DNA from: Ignavibacteriales bacterium
Lineage (GTDB): Bacteria; Bacteroidota; Ignavibacteria; T3Sed10-11
Direction: 5' to 3'
NCBI GenBank assembly: GCA_003560935.1
Contig: PWJF01000254.1
Location: forward strand, 1-9,075
Length of the DNA stretch: 9,075 nt
Each line of letters begins with the position of its first letter. Positions within the stretch are counted from its first letter, which is position 1. Both the position numbers and the translations under genes were made by a program. The notes under the pieces were generated by a model. It saw only the letters and a list, made by a program, of their open reading frames with translations, made no database searches and was not told where the DNA came from. Positions 1-5,994 of this stretch are shown piece by piece.

Positions 1-939
1 ATAGATGCATTAATCGACAAGATACTCCGGGCTGATCTCGAACAGAAGGTAAGGGGGAGCTGGCGGATAAAGTTATATTATCTGCGGTCGCGGCTGTTCA
101 ACTTACAAAAACACACGCGATCGTTTCAGGTCGGTCAGCGGCACTACGATCTTGGTAATGATTTGTATCGTGCCATGCTCGATAAACGCATGAACTATAC
201 ATGTGCATACTGGAAGAACGCAGGCAACCTCGACGAAGCACAGGAAGCCAAGCTCGATCTTGTGTGTAAAAAAATTAATATCAAACCCGGCATGCGTATC
301 CTCGAGTTGGGATGCGGCTGGGGAAGCTTTGCAAAGTATGCAGCGGAAAAATACGGCGCCGAGGTGATCGGTGTAACCGTTTCAAAAAAGCAGGTTGAGC
401 TCGGCATGGAGCTTTGTAAGGGATTACCCGTCGAGCTGAGATTACAGGATTACCGGGATGTCTCGGGAATCTACGACGCGGTGGTATCGATTGGAATCAT
501 GGAACATGTCGGATACCGGAACTACCGTACCTATATGGAAGTAGCCGACCGCTGTTTAAGAGACGACGGCATCGCGTTTGTTCATACAATCGGCGGCAAC
601 AAAACCACGACAACCACAAATCCATGGACGGGAAAATATATCTTTCCGAACAGTATGCTTCCCTCGATTGCACAACTCGGTTCTACAATGGAAGGATTGT
701 TCGTAATGGAAGACTGGCATAATTTCGGTCCGGATTATGATAAAACATTGATGGCGTGGTACCGTAATTTCGAGAATGCGCGGGATGATTTAAAGCATAA
801 CTACGACGAACGCTTTCGCCGCATGTGGCGGTATTATCTGCTCAGCTCCGCAGGCGGATTCCGGTCGCGTGGTACGCAGCTCTGGCAAATCGTGATGACG
901 AAACCCGGAACCAAACAACCGTGTTGCAGAATAAGTTAA
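1..939 (+). CDS. cfa: Cyclopropane-fatty-acyl-phospholipid synthase, 5' partial
   Basis: S-adenosylmethionine-dependent enzyme that adds a methylene group across the double bond of unsaturated acyl chains in membrane phospholipids. The frame is open from base 1, so the N-terminus (roughly 70 residues compared with the 382-residue E. coli protein) lies outside the window; 312 residues are visible. The family block HYDLGNDLY is at visible residues 48-56. The SAM-binding motif LELGCGWG is at 101-108. The residues known from E. coli Cfa to form the bicarbonate/active site are all present: Cys68 (in NYTCAYW), Glu168 (MEHVG), His195 (VHTIG) and Tyr246 (FGPDYDKTLMAWY). The C-terminal block ending in TQLWQIV is also typical. 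A shorter TTG start at 163 is possible on paper but would cut off conserved residues. The gene is followed after 70 bases by a flavoprotein reductase, so it may belong to a lipid-modification pair. Family members that make mid-chain methyl or methylene groups rather than cyclopropane cannot be excluded from sequence. Confidence 0.95.
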   Translation: MDALIDKILRADLEQKVRGSWRIKLYYLRSRLFNLQKHTRSFQVGQRHYDLGNDLYRAMLDKRMNYTCAYWKNAGNLDEAQEAKLDLVCKKINIKPGMRILELGCGWGSFAKYAAEKYGAEVIGVTVSKKQVELGMELCKGLPVELRLQDYRDVSGIYDAVVSIGIMEHVGYRNYRTYMEVADRCLRDDGIAFVHTIGGNKTTTTTNPWTGKYIFPNSMLPSIAQLGSTMEGLFVMEDWHNFGPDYDKTLMAWYRNFENARDDLKHNYDERFRRMWRYYLLSSAGGFRSRGTQLWQIVMTKPGTKQPCCRIS

Positions 940-945
940 ATGTAA

Positions 946-964
946 CGCGGGACGCTGTCCCGTG
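946..964 (+). terminator. Hairpin after cfa, possible weak terminator
   Basis: An 8-bp stem (946-953 with 957-964, including one G-T pair) closes a 3-base loop just after the cfa stop codon. The strong core is CGGGAC/GTCCCG. The only T-run nearby is four bases at 977-980, too far for a classical intrinsic terminator. It may attenuate transcription or protect the 3' end of the mRNA. Confidence 0.35.
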
Positions 965-1009
965 CCGTGGAAGATAGTTTTATGTTGTAATGCATATGCA
1001 AAAAACTAA

Positions 1010-1963
1010 ATGATAAAAAAACAGGTTATCATAATCGGCGGCGGACCCGCAGGATCGTCCTGCGCGTGGCGATTGAAGCGGCATAACATAGATTGCCGTA
1101 TACTGGACCGTGCGGTATTTCCGCGTGAAAAACTATGTGCCGGATGGATTACCCCCGAAGTCCTTGAAGACCTCGAAATAAGTCCATCTGAATATCCGCA
1201 TGGTATAATCGCGTTGAGGAAAATGCATGTGAAATTCCGCATGTTGCGATTTAAAGTCCCGACATTACAATATTCGATTCGCAGATATGAATTCGATTAC
1301 TGGCTTCTGAAACGTTCGGGAGTACCTGTGGAAACTCATAACGTCAGACAGATTGAAAAAGACAGAGGTGAATTCATAATAGATGGCGCCTATTCATGTA
1401 CATATCTGATCGGTGCGGGAGGTACCGGGTGTCCCGTGTATAAAACTTTTTTTAAAGGATCGAAGGTACGGATGGATGAAAACCTCATAGTGACGCAGGA
1501 AGAAGAATTCCCGTACGATTACTCCGATGCAAATTGTTATCTGTGGGTTATGGAAAACGATCTGCCCGGATATGCGTGGTATGTTCCGAAGGGAAATGGC
1601 TACCTCAATGTCGGTATTGGAGGGAAAGCAGCCGGTTTAAAGAAGCGTCGCGATTCCATCAACAGGCATTGGGAAATGTTTGTGAATAAATTGAAGGAAA
1701 AAAAATTAACACCCGGACATGATTATAATCCGAAAGGACACAGCTACTATCTCCGGAATGGATCGGCCGCGCTGCGGCAGGGGAACATTTTTCTCATCGG
1801 CGATGCCGCAGGACTTGCAACCACCGATATGGGAGAGGGAATCGGTCCTGCGATAAGAAGCGGATTAAATGCGGCAGATGCGATTGCGCGTGGAACGGAC
1901 TATACACTCAACGGAATTTCGCGGCGCTCAATACGGTGGAAGTGGCTGAGATTCAGAAAATGA
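1010..1963 (+). CDS. Geranylgeranyl-reductase-family FAD oxidoreductase
   Basis: A 317-residue flavoprotein of the geranylgeranyl reductase / FAD-dependent monooxygenase-like superfamily. Members reduce C=C bonds in isoprenoid or lipid chains, or oxidise hydrophobic substrates. The FAD dinucleotide motif GGGPAG is at residues 10-15. FPREKLCAGW, the conserved patch next to the flavin, is at about 37-46. YAWYVPKG followed by NVGIGG (about 185-203) is the pattern that packs over the active site in this family. The second FAD motif GDAAG, followed by DMGEGI and a conserved helix, lies at about 263-285. There is no membrane segment. The start ATG has no clear Shine-Dalgarno site. An 8-codon reading frame starting at 990 ends with a TGA overlapping the ATG, but is probably chance. 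The true substrate cannot be read from sequence. The position after cfa suggests an acyl-chain substrate (inference). The basic C-terminal tail looks like a natural end. Confidence 0.8.
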   Translation: MIKKQVIIIGGGPAGSSCAWRLKRHNIDCRILDRAVFPREKLCAGWITPEVLEDLEISPSEYPHGIIALRKMHVKFRMLRFKVPTLQYSIRRYEFDYWLLKRSGVPVETHNVRQIEKDRGEFIIDGAYSCTYLIGAGGTGCPVYKTFFKGSKVRMDENLIVTQEEEFPYDYSDANCYLWVMENDLPGYAWYVPKGNGYLNVGIGGKAAGLKKRRDSINRHWEMFVNKLKEKKLTPGHDYNPKGHSYYLRNGSAALRQGNIFLIGDAAGLATTDMGEGIGPAIRSGLNAADAIARGTDYTLNGISRRSIRWKWLRFRK

Positions 1964-2001
1964 GATTCTATTCATCTTATGTGTAATATTGGAGTGAATA
2001 C

Positions 2002-3189
2002 GTGAACTCTACTACCACCCTTATACTCGGCGGTGGATTCGGCGGAATGGCGGCGGCACATACACTCCGCTCTCTTTTGCCGCTCGAACATAAAATTATC
2101 CTCGTTGATAAATCACCTTACTTCATCGTCGGTGCAACCAAAACATGGGTAATGCTCGGTACAAAAAATGCCGGGGAAATAACCGCTCAACGGGAAAAGA
2201 TACTTCCACAAAATGTTGCATTTGTAGAATCCGATATTCACACGATCGATAGTAAAAGCGGTGAAGTGGAAACAAGCCGTGGCGGATATCGCGGTGATTT
2301 TATGATCATTGCATTGGGTGCGGATTTGAATATGGGAGCGATCCCCGGACTTGACAGCGCAGCACATACATTTTATACCGTCGGCGATGCGATGAGACTT
2401 CAGGTTGAATTGCAGGAGTTTACAAAGGGAGACATCGTTTTTCTCATTCCGCGCATTCCGTTTAAGTGTCCTCCCGCACCATACGAAGCTGCATTAATGC
2501 TCGATCATCATTATACGCGTCTCAATGTCCGCGATCAAATTTCTATATCGATATATACGGTGGAACCCGGTCCGATGTCGACCGCAGGGCCGGAAATAAG
2601 TTCTTTTGTACGCGGTATGATTGAAGAACGTAACATCGGCTATCATCCGTTGAAACAAACCGAATCGATAGATGAAAAGCGCCGAACCATTACCTTTAAT
2701 GACGGCAGCGAAAAAAGGTATGAAGTGCTCATTGCGGTTCCTCCTCATCAGGTGCCGGAGGTCATTTTAAAGGCCGGGCTTTGCAACGATAGCGGTTGGA
2801 TACCGGTTGATCCGAAAACAATGAAAGTTACATCTCAAAAAAGTAATATTCCCCTTTATGCAATTGGAGATAATACAGTAGTACCGCTTCCGGGTCGATA
2901 TAAACCCGATAAACCGCTCGTGCTGCCGAAAGCGGGCGTGTTTGCCGCATCTCACGGAATTATTGCCGCAAAACAAATTGCAGCGGCCATTAAAGGAGAA
3001 ACCGGGCATGATGAGTTCGACGGAAAGGGGTACTGCTACATCGAAACCGGCGGTGAAGAGGCATTAAAAGGTGAGGGATCGTTTTTTGAATTGCCGCACC
3101 CGCGGATGGATCGGCGAATGCCGGATAAGGAACAGTATCAGGATAAGATAGGGTGGATAGAGGGTTGGTTGCATGGGAAGATTGTTTGA
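2002..3189 (+). CDS. Sulfide:quinone oxidoreductase-like FAD protein
   Basis: A 395-residue two-dinucleotide-domain flavoprotein of the SQR / flavocytochrome c sulfide dehydrogenase-like group. Characterised members oxidise sulfide and pass electrons to quinone at the inner face of the membrane. Seen here: the N-terminal FAD motif GGGFGG (10-15), KCPPAPYE at 155-162 with Cys156, a second FAD contact YAIGDN at 286-291, and Cys345 in GKGYCYIETG near the end. Cys156 and Cys345 sit where SQRs carry the two redox cysteines that handle sulfur next to the flavin. A third cysteine seen in many SQRs, about 30 residues before the first, is absent. Cys261 lies elsewhere. The GTG start at 2002 is supported by GGAG at 1991-1994, seven bases upstream. 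No transmembrane helix is visible, so attachment would be peripheral. A type II NADH dehydrogenase is the main alternative, but the KCPPAPYE motif argues for SQR-like. Sulfide as substrate is not proven. Confidence 0.8.
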   Translation: MNSTTTLILGGGFGGMAAAHTLRSLLPLEHKIILVDKSPYFIVGATKTWVMLGTKNAGEITAQREKILPQNVAFVESDIHTIDSKSGEVETSRGGYRGDFMIIALGADLNMGAIPGLDSAAHTFYTVGDAMRLQVELQEFTKGDIVFLIPRIPFKCPPAPYEAALMLDHHYTRLNVRDQISISIYTVEPGPMSTAGPEISSFVRGMIEERNIGYHPLKQTESIDEKRRTITFNDGSEKRYEVLIAVPPHQVPEVILKAGLCNDSGWIPVDPKTMKVTSQKSNIPLYAIGDNTVVPLPGRYKPDKPLVLPKAGVFAASHGIIAAKQIAAAIKGETGHDEFDGKGYCYIETGGEEALKGEGSFFELPHPRMDRRMPDKEQYQDKIGWIEGWLHGKIV

Positions 3190-3192
3190 TTT

Positions 3193-3221
3193 TTGAATGT
3201 ATTGGATTATTTTCATATATT
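3193..3221 (+). promoter_or_regulatory. Putative promoter of tRNA-Ser
   Basis: TTGAAT at 3193-3198 and TATATT at 3216-3221 are separated by 17 bases. The expected transcription start is around 3228, just before the mature tRNA 5' end at 3235. The arrangement fits a sigma-70-like promoter, but the region is AT-rich and the match may be partly chance. Confidence 0.45.
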
Positions 3222-3234
3222 AATGTGTTTAATC

Positions 3235-3323
3235 GGAGAGGTGGCAGAGCCTGGTTGAACGCGCCGCACTCGAAATGCGGTATACCCTTCGTGGTATCGG
3301 GGGTTCGAATCCCTCCCTCTCCG
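3235..3323 (+). tRNA. tRNA-Ser (anticodon CGA)
   Basis: An 89-nt type II tRNA. The acceptor stem is GGAGAGG (3235-3241) with CCTCTCC (3316-3322) and discriminator G at 3323. The anticodon stem CCGCA/TGCGG (3264-3268, 3276-3280) holds the 7-base loop CTCGAAA, giving anticodon CGA at 3271-3273, which reads the serine codon UCG. The long variable arm (ATACC/GGTAT stem, 3282-3297) is the serine/leucine-type hallmark. The T-arm is GGGGG-TTCGAAT-CCCTC (3299-3315). The 3' CCA is not encoded, because CGC follows the acceptor/discriminator, so CCA must be added by nucleotidyltransferase. Confidence 0.97.
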
Positions 3324-3324
3324 C
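3308..3324 (+). repeat. 17-bp direct repeat, copy 1 (tRNA-Ser 3' end)
   Basis: The 17 bases from the second half of the T-loop to one base past the discriminator of tRNA-Ser recur exactly 107 bases downstream at 3415-3431. This portion of a tRNA is the usual core of integrase attachment sites. Confidence 0.9.
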
Positions 3325-3338
3325 GAGACACTATAGTT

Positions 3339-3384
3339 ACCCTAATGTACTAATGTTGAGCGAGAATCGATAGGGTTTCTTTTT
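3339..3384 (+). terminator. Possible terminator downstream of tRNA-Ser
   Basis: ACCCTA (3339-3344) pairs with TAGGGT (3371-3376) across a 26-base loop and is followed at once by a T-rich run (3376-3384, broken by a single C). The position directly after the tRNA fits an intrinsic terminator. The long loop and short stem make it weak. Confidence 0.4.
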
Positions 3385-3431
3385 ACAGAGGGAACACCGG
3401 AGCGAAGGGGAGGTAATCCCTCCCTCTCCGC
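3385..3431 (+). pseudogene. Possible tRNA-Ser acceptor/T-arm relic
   Basis: This segment contains the second exact 17-base copy (3415-3431) of the tRNA-Ser 3' end. The bases upstream also echo a tRNA. ACAGAGG (3385-3391) matches 5 of 7 bases of the tRNA 5' end and pairs at those five positions with the acceptor 3' strand at 3423-3427. AGGGG (3406-3410) with CCCTC (3418-3422) rebuilds a 4-of-5-pair T-stem around a 7-base loop whose sequence (AGGTAAT) is no longer TTCGAAT. The D, anticodon and variable arms are replaced by about 14 bases. It reads as a collapsed tRNA copy or the scar of an element that used the tRNA as its attachment site. It should not work as a tRNA. Confidence 0.5.
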
Positions 3432-3495
3432 ATAAGCAGAACCTTTTTACCTCATTCCTGACCTGTACATGGAATTTTATAGCTCTTCTGATCGT

Positions 3496-3501
3496 TATAA
3501 T
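3496..3501 (+). promoter_or_regulatory. Candidate -10 box for the superoxide dismutase
   Basis: A perfect TATAAT lies 55 bases before the dismutase start codon, followed by a pyrimidine-rich leader (about 3509-3527). No convincing TTGACA-like -35 box lies 16-18 bases upstream, so this may be an activator-dependent promoter or a non-sigma-70 arrangement. No clear PerR or Fur operator was seen. Confidence 0.3.
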
Positions 3502-3555
3502 ACATTCGATCTTTTTCTTTTTCTTTAATCATTACTTACAAATGGAGGATGTGCT

Positions 3556-4293
3556 ATGTCAAATTATACTGGACGCAGAGATTTCATGAAAACTTCCGCA
3601 CTGGGGGCATTGTCACTCGGTGTAGCGGGGAGCGGGCTCGCTGCAGGTTCATCACTCGCAGCAGAATCATCCATTACTACAGGATCGAATCTCGAGTACC
3701 GATTCGAAGCAAAGCCGCTAAAAGAATCGACGCTCACAATGGACGGTATCTCACGAAAAACAATGGAAGAACATTTTAAGCTGTATCAGGGATACGTGAA
3801 CAAATCAAACGAGATACTCGGATTATTAAAAACCGCCGACCCCGGAAAAGGGAATCAGATCTATAGCGATATTCGCGTATTAAAACATGAACTCACATTC
3901 GCCATCGGCGGTGTGAAGAATCACGAAATTTATTTCGACCATCTCGGCGGTAAAGGCGGACGCCCGGAGGGACAACTCCTTGCCGATATCGAAGAGAACT
4001 TCGGCAGCTTCGATGCCTGGGCGGCTGATCTTAAAGGAACCGGCATTGCAGCACGCGGATGGGTCTGGTTGGCATACGATCACGACACCGGAACATTGTT
4101 CAACTATCTCGGCGATGCGCAAAATACATTTCCGGTGTGGAATGCAACAGCCATACTCGCACTCGACACGTATGAACATGCGTACTTTATCGACTATGCC
4201 GTCAACCGCGGCGCGTATATTGATGCGTTCATGAAAAATATAGATTGGGCGGCAGTAGAAAAGAGATACGATGCTATTCCGAAGAAATCTTAA
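3556..4293 (+). CDS. Tat-exported Fe/Mn superoxide dismutase
   Basis: A 245-residue superoxide dismutase that converts superoxide to oxygen and hydrogen peroxide. Residues 1-36 form a twin-arginine signal: GRRDFMK (6-12), then an Ala/Gly/Leu-rich hydrophobic stretch with probable cleavage near LAA-E (34-37). The folded, metal-loaded enzyme is therefore predicted to be exported. The metal ligands are all present: His73 (EEHF), His123 (KNHEIYF), and Asp204 and His208 (DTYEHAYFIDY). Tyr80 matches the active-site gateway Tyr34 of classical enzymes. GG before VKNH and Gln189 (DAQN) place the outer-sphere glutamine in the C-terminal domain, as in Mn-type enzymes, so manganese or cambialistic use is likelier than strict iron (inference). 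The usual HHxxHH helix is altered to HFKLYQGY, losing the second-shell His30 and His31. Tyr206 replaces the common Trp of the DVWEHAY motif. The start is backed by GGAGG at 3544-3548. Cytosolic peroxide-removing genes follow. Confidence 0.95.
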   Translation: MSNYTGRRDFMKTSALGALSLGVAGSGLAAGSSLAAESSITTGSNLEYRFEAKPLKESTLTMDGISRKTMEEHFKLYQGYVNKSNEILGLLKTADPGKGNQIYSDIRVLKHELTFAIGGVKNHEIYFDHLGGKGGRPEGQLLADIEENFGSFDAWAADLKGTGIAARGWVWLAYDHDTGTLFNYLGDAQNTFPVWNATAILALDTYEHAYFIDYAVNRGAYIDAFMKNIDWAAVEKRYDAIPKKS

Positions 4294-4330
4294 ATCTCAA
4301 ATCATTCATTATCAATGAAAGGACTGTATC

Positions 4331-4537
4331 GTGAGTACCTATTATGAAAAGCTCGAGATTGTCGGCGTCTCATCAAAATCGTATGAAGATGCAATTCAAA
4401 ACGCAGTACATGAAGCAAAGAATAGGTTCAGCGAACTGCGATGGTTTGAGGTAGTTGAGTTCCGGGGTGGTATCACCGACGATGAAAGTATTCAATATCA
4501 GATTGTTTTAAAGATAGCGGCGAAAAAAGGAAACTAA
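4331..4537 (+). CDS. Dodecin, flavin-binding protein
   Basis: A 68-residue dodecin. These small proteins form hollow dodecamers that bind riboflavin, FMN or FAD in stacked pairs; they buffer free flavin and protect against its photochemistry. Typical features are the opening strand YYEKLEIVGVSSKSYEDAI, one helix, and the signature LRWFEVVEFRGGI (36-48). In that signature Trp38 is the residue that stacks on the isoalloxazine ring, and Arg45 matches a conserved ligand-contact position. The final strand YQIVLKIAAK ends the fold, and full length is normal. The GTG start at 4331 is supported by AAAGGA at 4317-4322; no ATG is available nearby. The location between a superoxide dismutase and two peroxiredoxins, in a window with several flavoproteins, fits a role in limiting flavin-driven oxidative stress. 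Confidence 0.95.
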   Translation: MSTYYEKLEIVGVSSKSYEDAIQNAVHEAKNRFSELRWFEVVEFRGGITDDESIQYQIVLKIAAKKGN

Positions 4538-4555
4538 TTCGGGAGAGCAGCAATT

Positions 4556-5023
4556 ATGTCGTTGCAGGAAGGGGAAAAAGCCCCCGATTTTGAGTTGTAC
4601 GATACGAATAAAATGAAAGTAACATTAAAAGATGTGCTCGGGAAAAAAGCCGTGCTTGCCTTCTTCCCCGGCGCATTTACCAGTGGATGTACAAAAGAAA
4701 TGTGTACATTCCGTGATCAGCTTTCGGAATTTAATCGACTCGGCGGCCAGGTATACGGCATCAGTGTCGACGGACCCGCTGCAAATAAAGCGTTTACCGA
4801 ACAATATAAGTTGAATTTTCCCGTTCTCAGCGATTTCTCCCGGAATGCTTCAAGAAAATACGGCGGTGTGCATGAAGATTTTTGGGGAGTAAAAGGGTAT
4901 GCGGTAGCCAAACGTTCGGTGTTCGTGCTTGATGAAACCGGTACGGTCGTGTATTCATGGGTAACCGATAATCCGGGCGATCAACCGAATTTCGATGAGA
5001 TCCGGAACGCATTGCACTCATGA
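4556..5023 (+). CDS. Peroxiredoxin, AhpE/BCP-like
   Basis: A 155-residue thiol peroxidase that reduces hydrogen peroxide or organic hydroperoxides. The peroxidatic centre is PGAFTSGCTKEMC, with Cys45 as the attacking cysteine, Thr42 and Pro38 as its conserved partners, and Arg120 (AVAKRSVFVLD) completing the active site. Cys50, five residues after Cys45, is where BCP/PrxQ enzymes carry the resolving cysteine, so an intramolecular disulfide reduced by thioredoxin is likely. The PGAFT form of the motif and the tail SWVTDNPGDQPNFDEI resemble AhpE-like and related proteins more than classical BCP. No signal peptide is present, so it is cytoplasmic. It starts 18 bases after dodecin, with GGGAGAG just upstream. 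It is about the same length as the next gene but clearly a divergent paralogue. Confidence 0.92.
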   Translation: MSLQEGEKAPDFELYDTNKMKVTLKDVLGKKAVLAFFPGAFTSGCTKEMCTFRDQLSEFNRLGGQVYGISVDGPAANKAFTEQYKLNFPVLSDFSRNASRKYGGVHEDFWGVKGYAVAKRSVFVLDETGTVVYSWVTDNPGDQPNFDEIRNALHS

Positions 5024-5087
5024 GAAGCGGATCCGTCGACTCTCGAAATGACGTCACCACTATACAATATTTTTGGAGTAATGAAAC

Positions 5088-5555
5088 ATGCCAGCGTTGA
5101 AGATAGGAGATAAAGCGCCGGATTTCTCGCTGCCGGATCAAACCGGTACGGTACGGTCGCTGAAAGATTTTAAAGGTAAAAAACTTGTATTATATTTTTA
5201 TCCGAAGGATAACACCTCGGGTTGCACGAAAGAAGCGTGTGCTTTTCAGGAAAACCTTGGCGTTTTGAGGAAGAAAGGCGTAGAAGTAGTCGGGGTGAGT
5301 GCCGATAGTGTACGATCGCATGAAAAGTTTGCCGGTAAATATAATTTACAGTTTCCGCTTTTAAGCGACGAGAACAAAGAGATGATCAAAGCATACAATG
5401 TATGGAAAAAGAGGAGAATGTATGGAAAGGAATATATGGGTATTGAGCGCACGACGTACGTAATCGATGAAAGCGGAAGGATCGCTCATATTTTTCCGAA
5501 GGTAATGGTAAACGGACACGTTGAAGAAGTTTCACAGGTGTTGGACGAAAATTAA
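5088..5555 (+). CDS. bcp: Thioredoxin-dependent thiol peroxidase, BCP/PrxQ type
   Basis: A 155-residue bacterioferritin-comigratory-protein-type peroxiredoxin reducing peroxides in the cytoplasm with electrons from thioredoxin. The canonical motif YPKDNTSGCTKEAC is at residues 38-51, with peroxidatic Cys46 and resolving Cys51. The family signature GIERTTYVID (118-127) supplies the active-site Arg121. The start is chosen at 5088, where GGAG (5075-5078) is correctly spaced; an ATG at 5081 is in another frame and stops after 10 codons. It lies 64 bases after the preceding peroxiredoxin and 24 bases before the pterin synthase gene, so oxidative-stress and pterin genes may share a transcript. Confidence 0.95.
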   Translation: MPALKIGDKAPDFSLPDQTGTVRSLKDFKGKKLVLYFYPKDNTSGCTKEACAFQENLGVLRKKGVEVVGVSADSVRSHEKFAGKYNLQFPLLSDENKEMIKAYNVWKKRRMYGKEYMGIERTTYVIDESGRIAHIFPKVMVNGHVEEVSQVLDEN

Positions 5556-5558
5556 TAA

Positions 5559-5579
5559 GGAGGATTCAGGGTAAAGAGG
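5559..5579 (+). promoter_or_regulatory. Unusual ribosome-binding region of the pterin synthase gene
   Basis: A strong GGAGG (5559-5563) sits 16 bases before the ATG at 5580, too far for standard use, while AAAGAGG (5573-5579) directly abuts it. No ATG, GTG or TTG lies in frame between them, and homology to animal PTPS fixes the start at 5580. Translation may need coupling or mRNA folding that brings GGAGG closer. Confidence 0.4.
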
Positions 5580-5987
5580 ATGGTATACGTTACAAGACGG
5601 GCACAGTTTAGCGCATCGCATCGTCTTCACAATCCGAAACTCAGTGAAGAGGAAAACCGACGCATTTACGATAAATGTAATAACCCCAGCGGGCATGGTC
5701 ATAATTATGATGTCGAAGTAACCGTCGCGGGAGAACCCGATCCGGAAACGGGAATGGTGATCGATTTGAAACTATTAAAACGATTAATTCACGAATATGT
5801 TATCGAACAACTCGATCATAAGCACCTGAATTACGACGTTGATTTTATGCGCGATGTTATCCCGACTGCGGAAAATATTGCAATAAAAATATGGGAGCGG
5901 CTTGAACCGCACATCGAGAACGGCAAATTATATTCGGTTAAATTATTTGAATCACAAAACAACTATGTAGATTATCGAGGTCAATAA
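5580..5987 (+). CDS. 6-pyruvoyl-tetrahydropterin synthase (PTPS type)
   Basis: A 135-residue zinc enzyme of the PTPS/QueD family. PTPS removes triphosphate from 7,8-dihydroneopterin triphosphate and makes 6-pyruvoyl-tetrahydropterin, the second step of tetrahydrobiopterin synthesis. Zinc ligands are His14 (FSASHRL), His39 and His41 (GHGHNY). The catalytic triad is Cys33, Asp79 and His80 (QLDHKHL), and Glu124 (KLFES) contacts the pterin. The spacing [11 protein letters not shown], with five residues between the catalytic Cys and the first His, is that of animal PTPS. Bacterial QueD of the queuosine pathway has the shorter CxxxHGH form. SDEEN-like SEEEN (22-26), the block [10 protein letters not shown] and the C-terminal NNYVDYRG also follow the animal enzyme. 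Queuosine-pathway 6-carboxytetrahydropterin synthase activity remains the alternative. The following GTP cyclohydrolase and sepiapterin-reductase-like genes favour biopterin. Confidence 0.9.
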   Translation: MVYVTRRAQFSASHRLHNPKLSEEENRRIYDKCNNPSGHGHNYDVEVTVAGEPDPETGMVIDLKLLKRLIHEYVIEQLDHKHLNYDVDFMRDVIPTAENIAIKIWERLEPHIENGKLYSVKLFESQNNYVDYRGQ

Positions 5988-5994
5988 AAAGATC

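Noticed and set aside
990..1013. An 8-codon leader peptide overlapping the start of the flavoprotein gene
   Set aside because: It has no ribosome-binding site, regulatory codon run or attenuator-like structure, so it is probably chance.
1890..1980. Possible frameshift at the end of the geranylgeranyl-reductase-like gene
   Set aside because: The second FAD motif and following helix are intact, and the basic C-terminal tail is acceptable for the family. The alternative frame adds nothing recognisable.
2990..3331. A 113-codon open frame on the minus strand
   Set aside because: It overlaps both the SQR-like gene and the whole tRNA-Ser. Its first part is the complement of the tRNA, a well-known source of false proteins.
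3153..3353. A 66-codon plus-strand frame reading through tRNA-Ser
   Set aside because: It translates the tRNA and overlaps the SQR-like gene in another frame, with no protein family resemblance.
3308..3431. Integrated genetic element bounded by attL/attR
   Set aside because: The two repeat copies are only 107 bases apart and no integrase or cargo gene lies between or next to them. At most this is a scar.
5028..5040. Adjacent BamHI- and SalI-like sites suggesting vector contamination
   Set aside because: The flanking sequence is not a known polylinker, and the surrounding genes continue the same run without a break.
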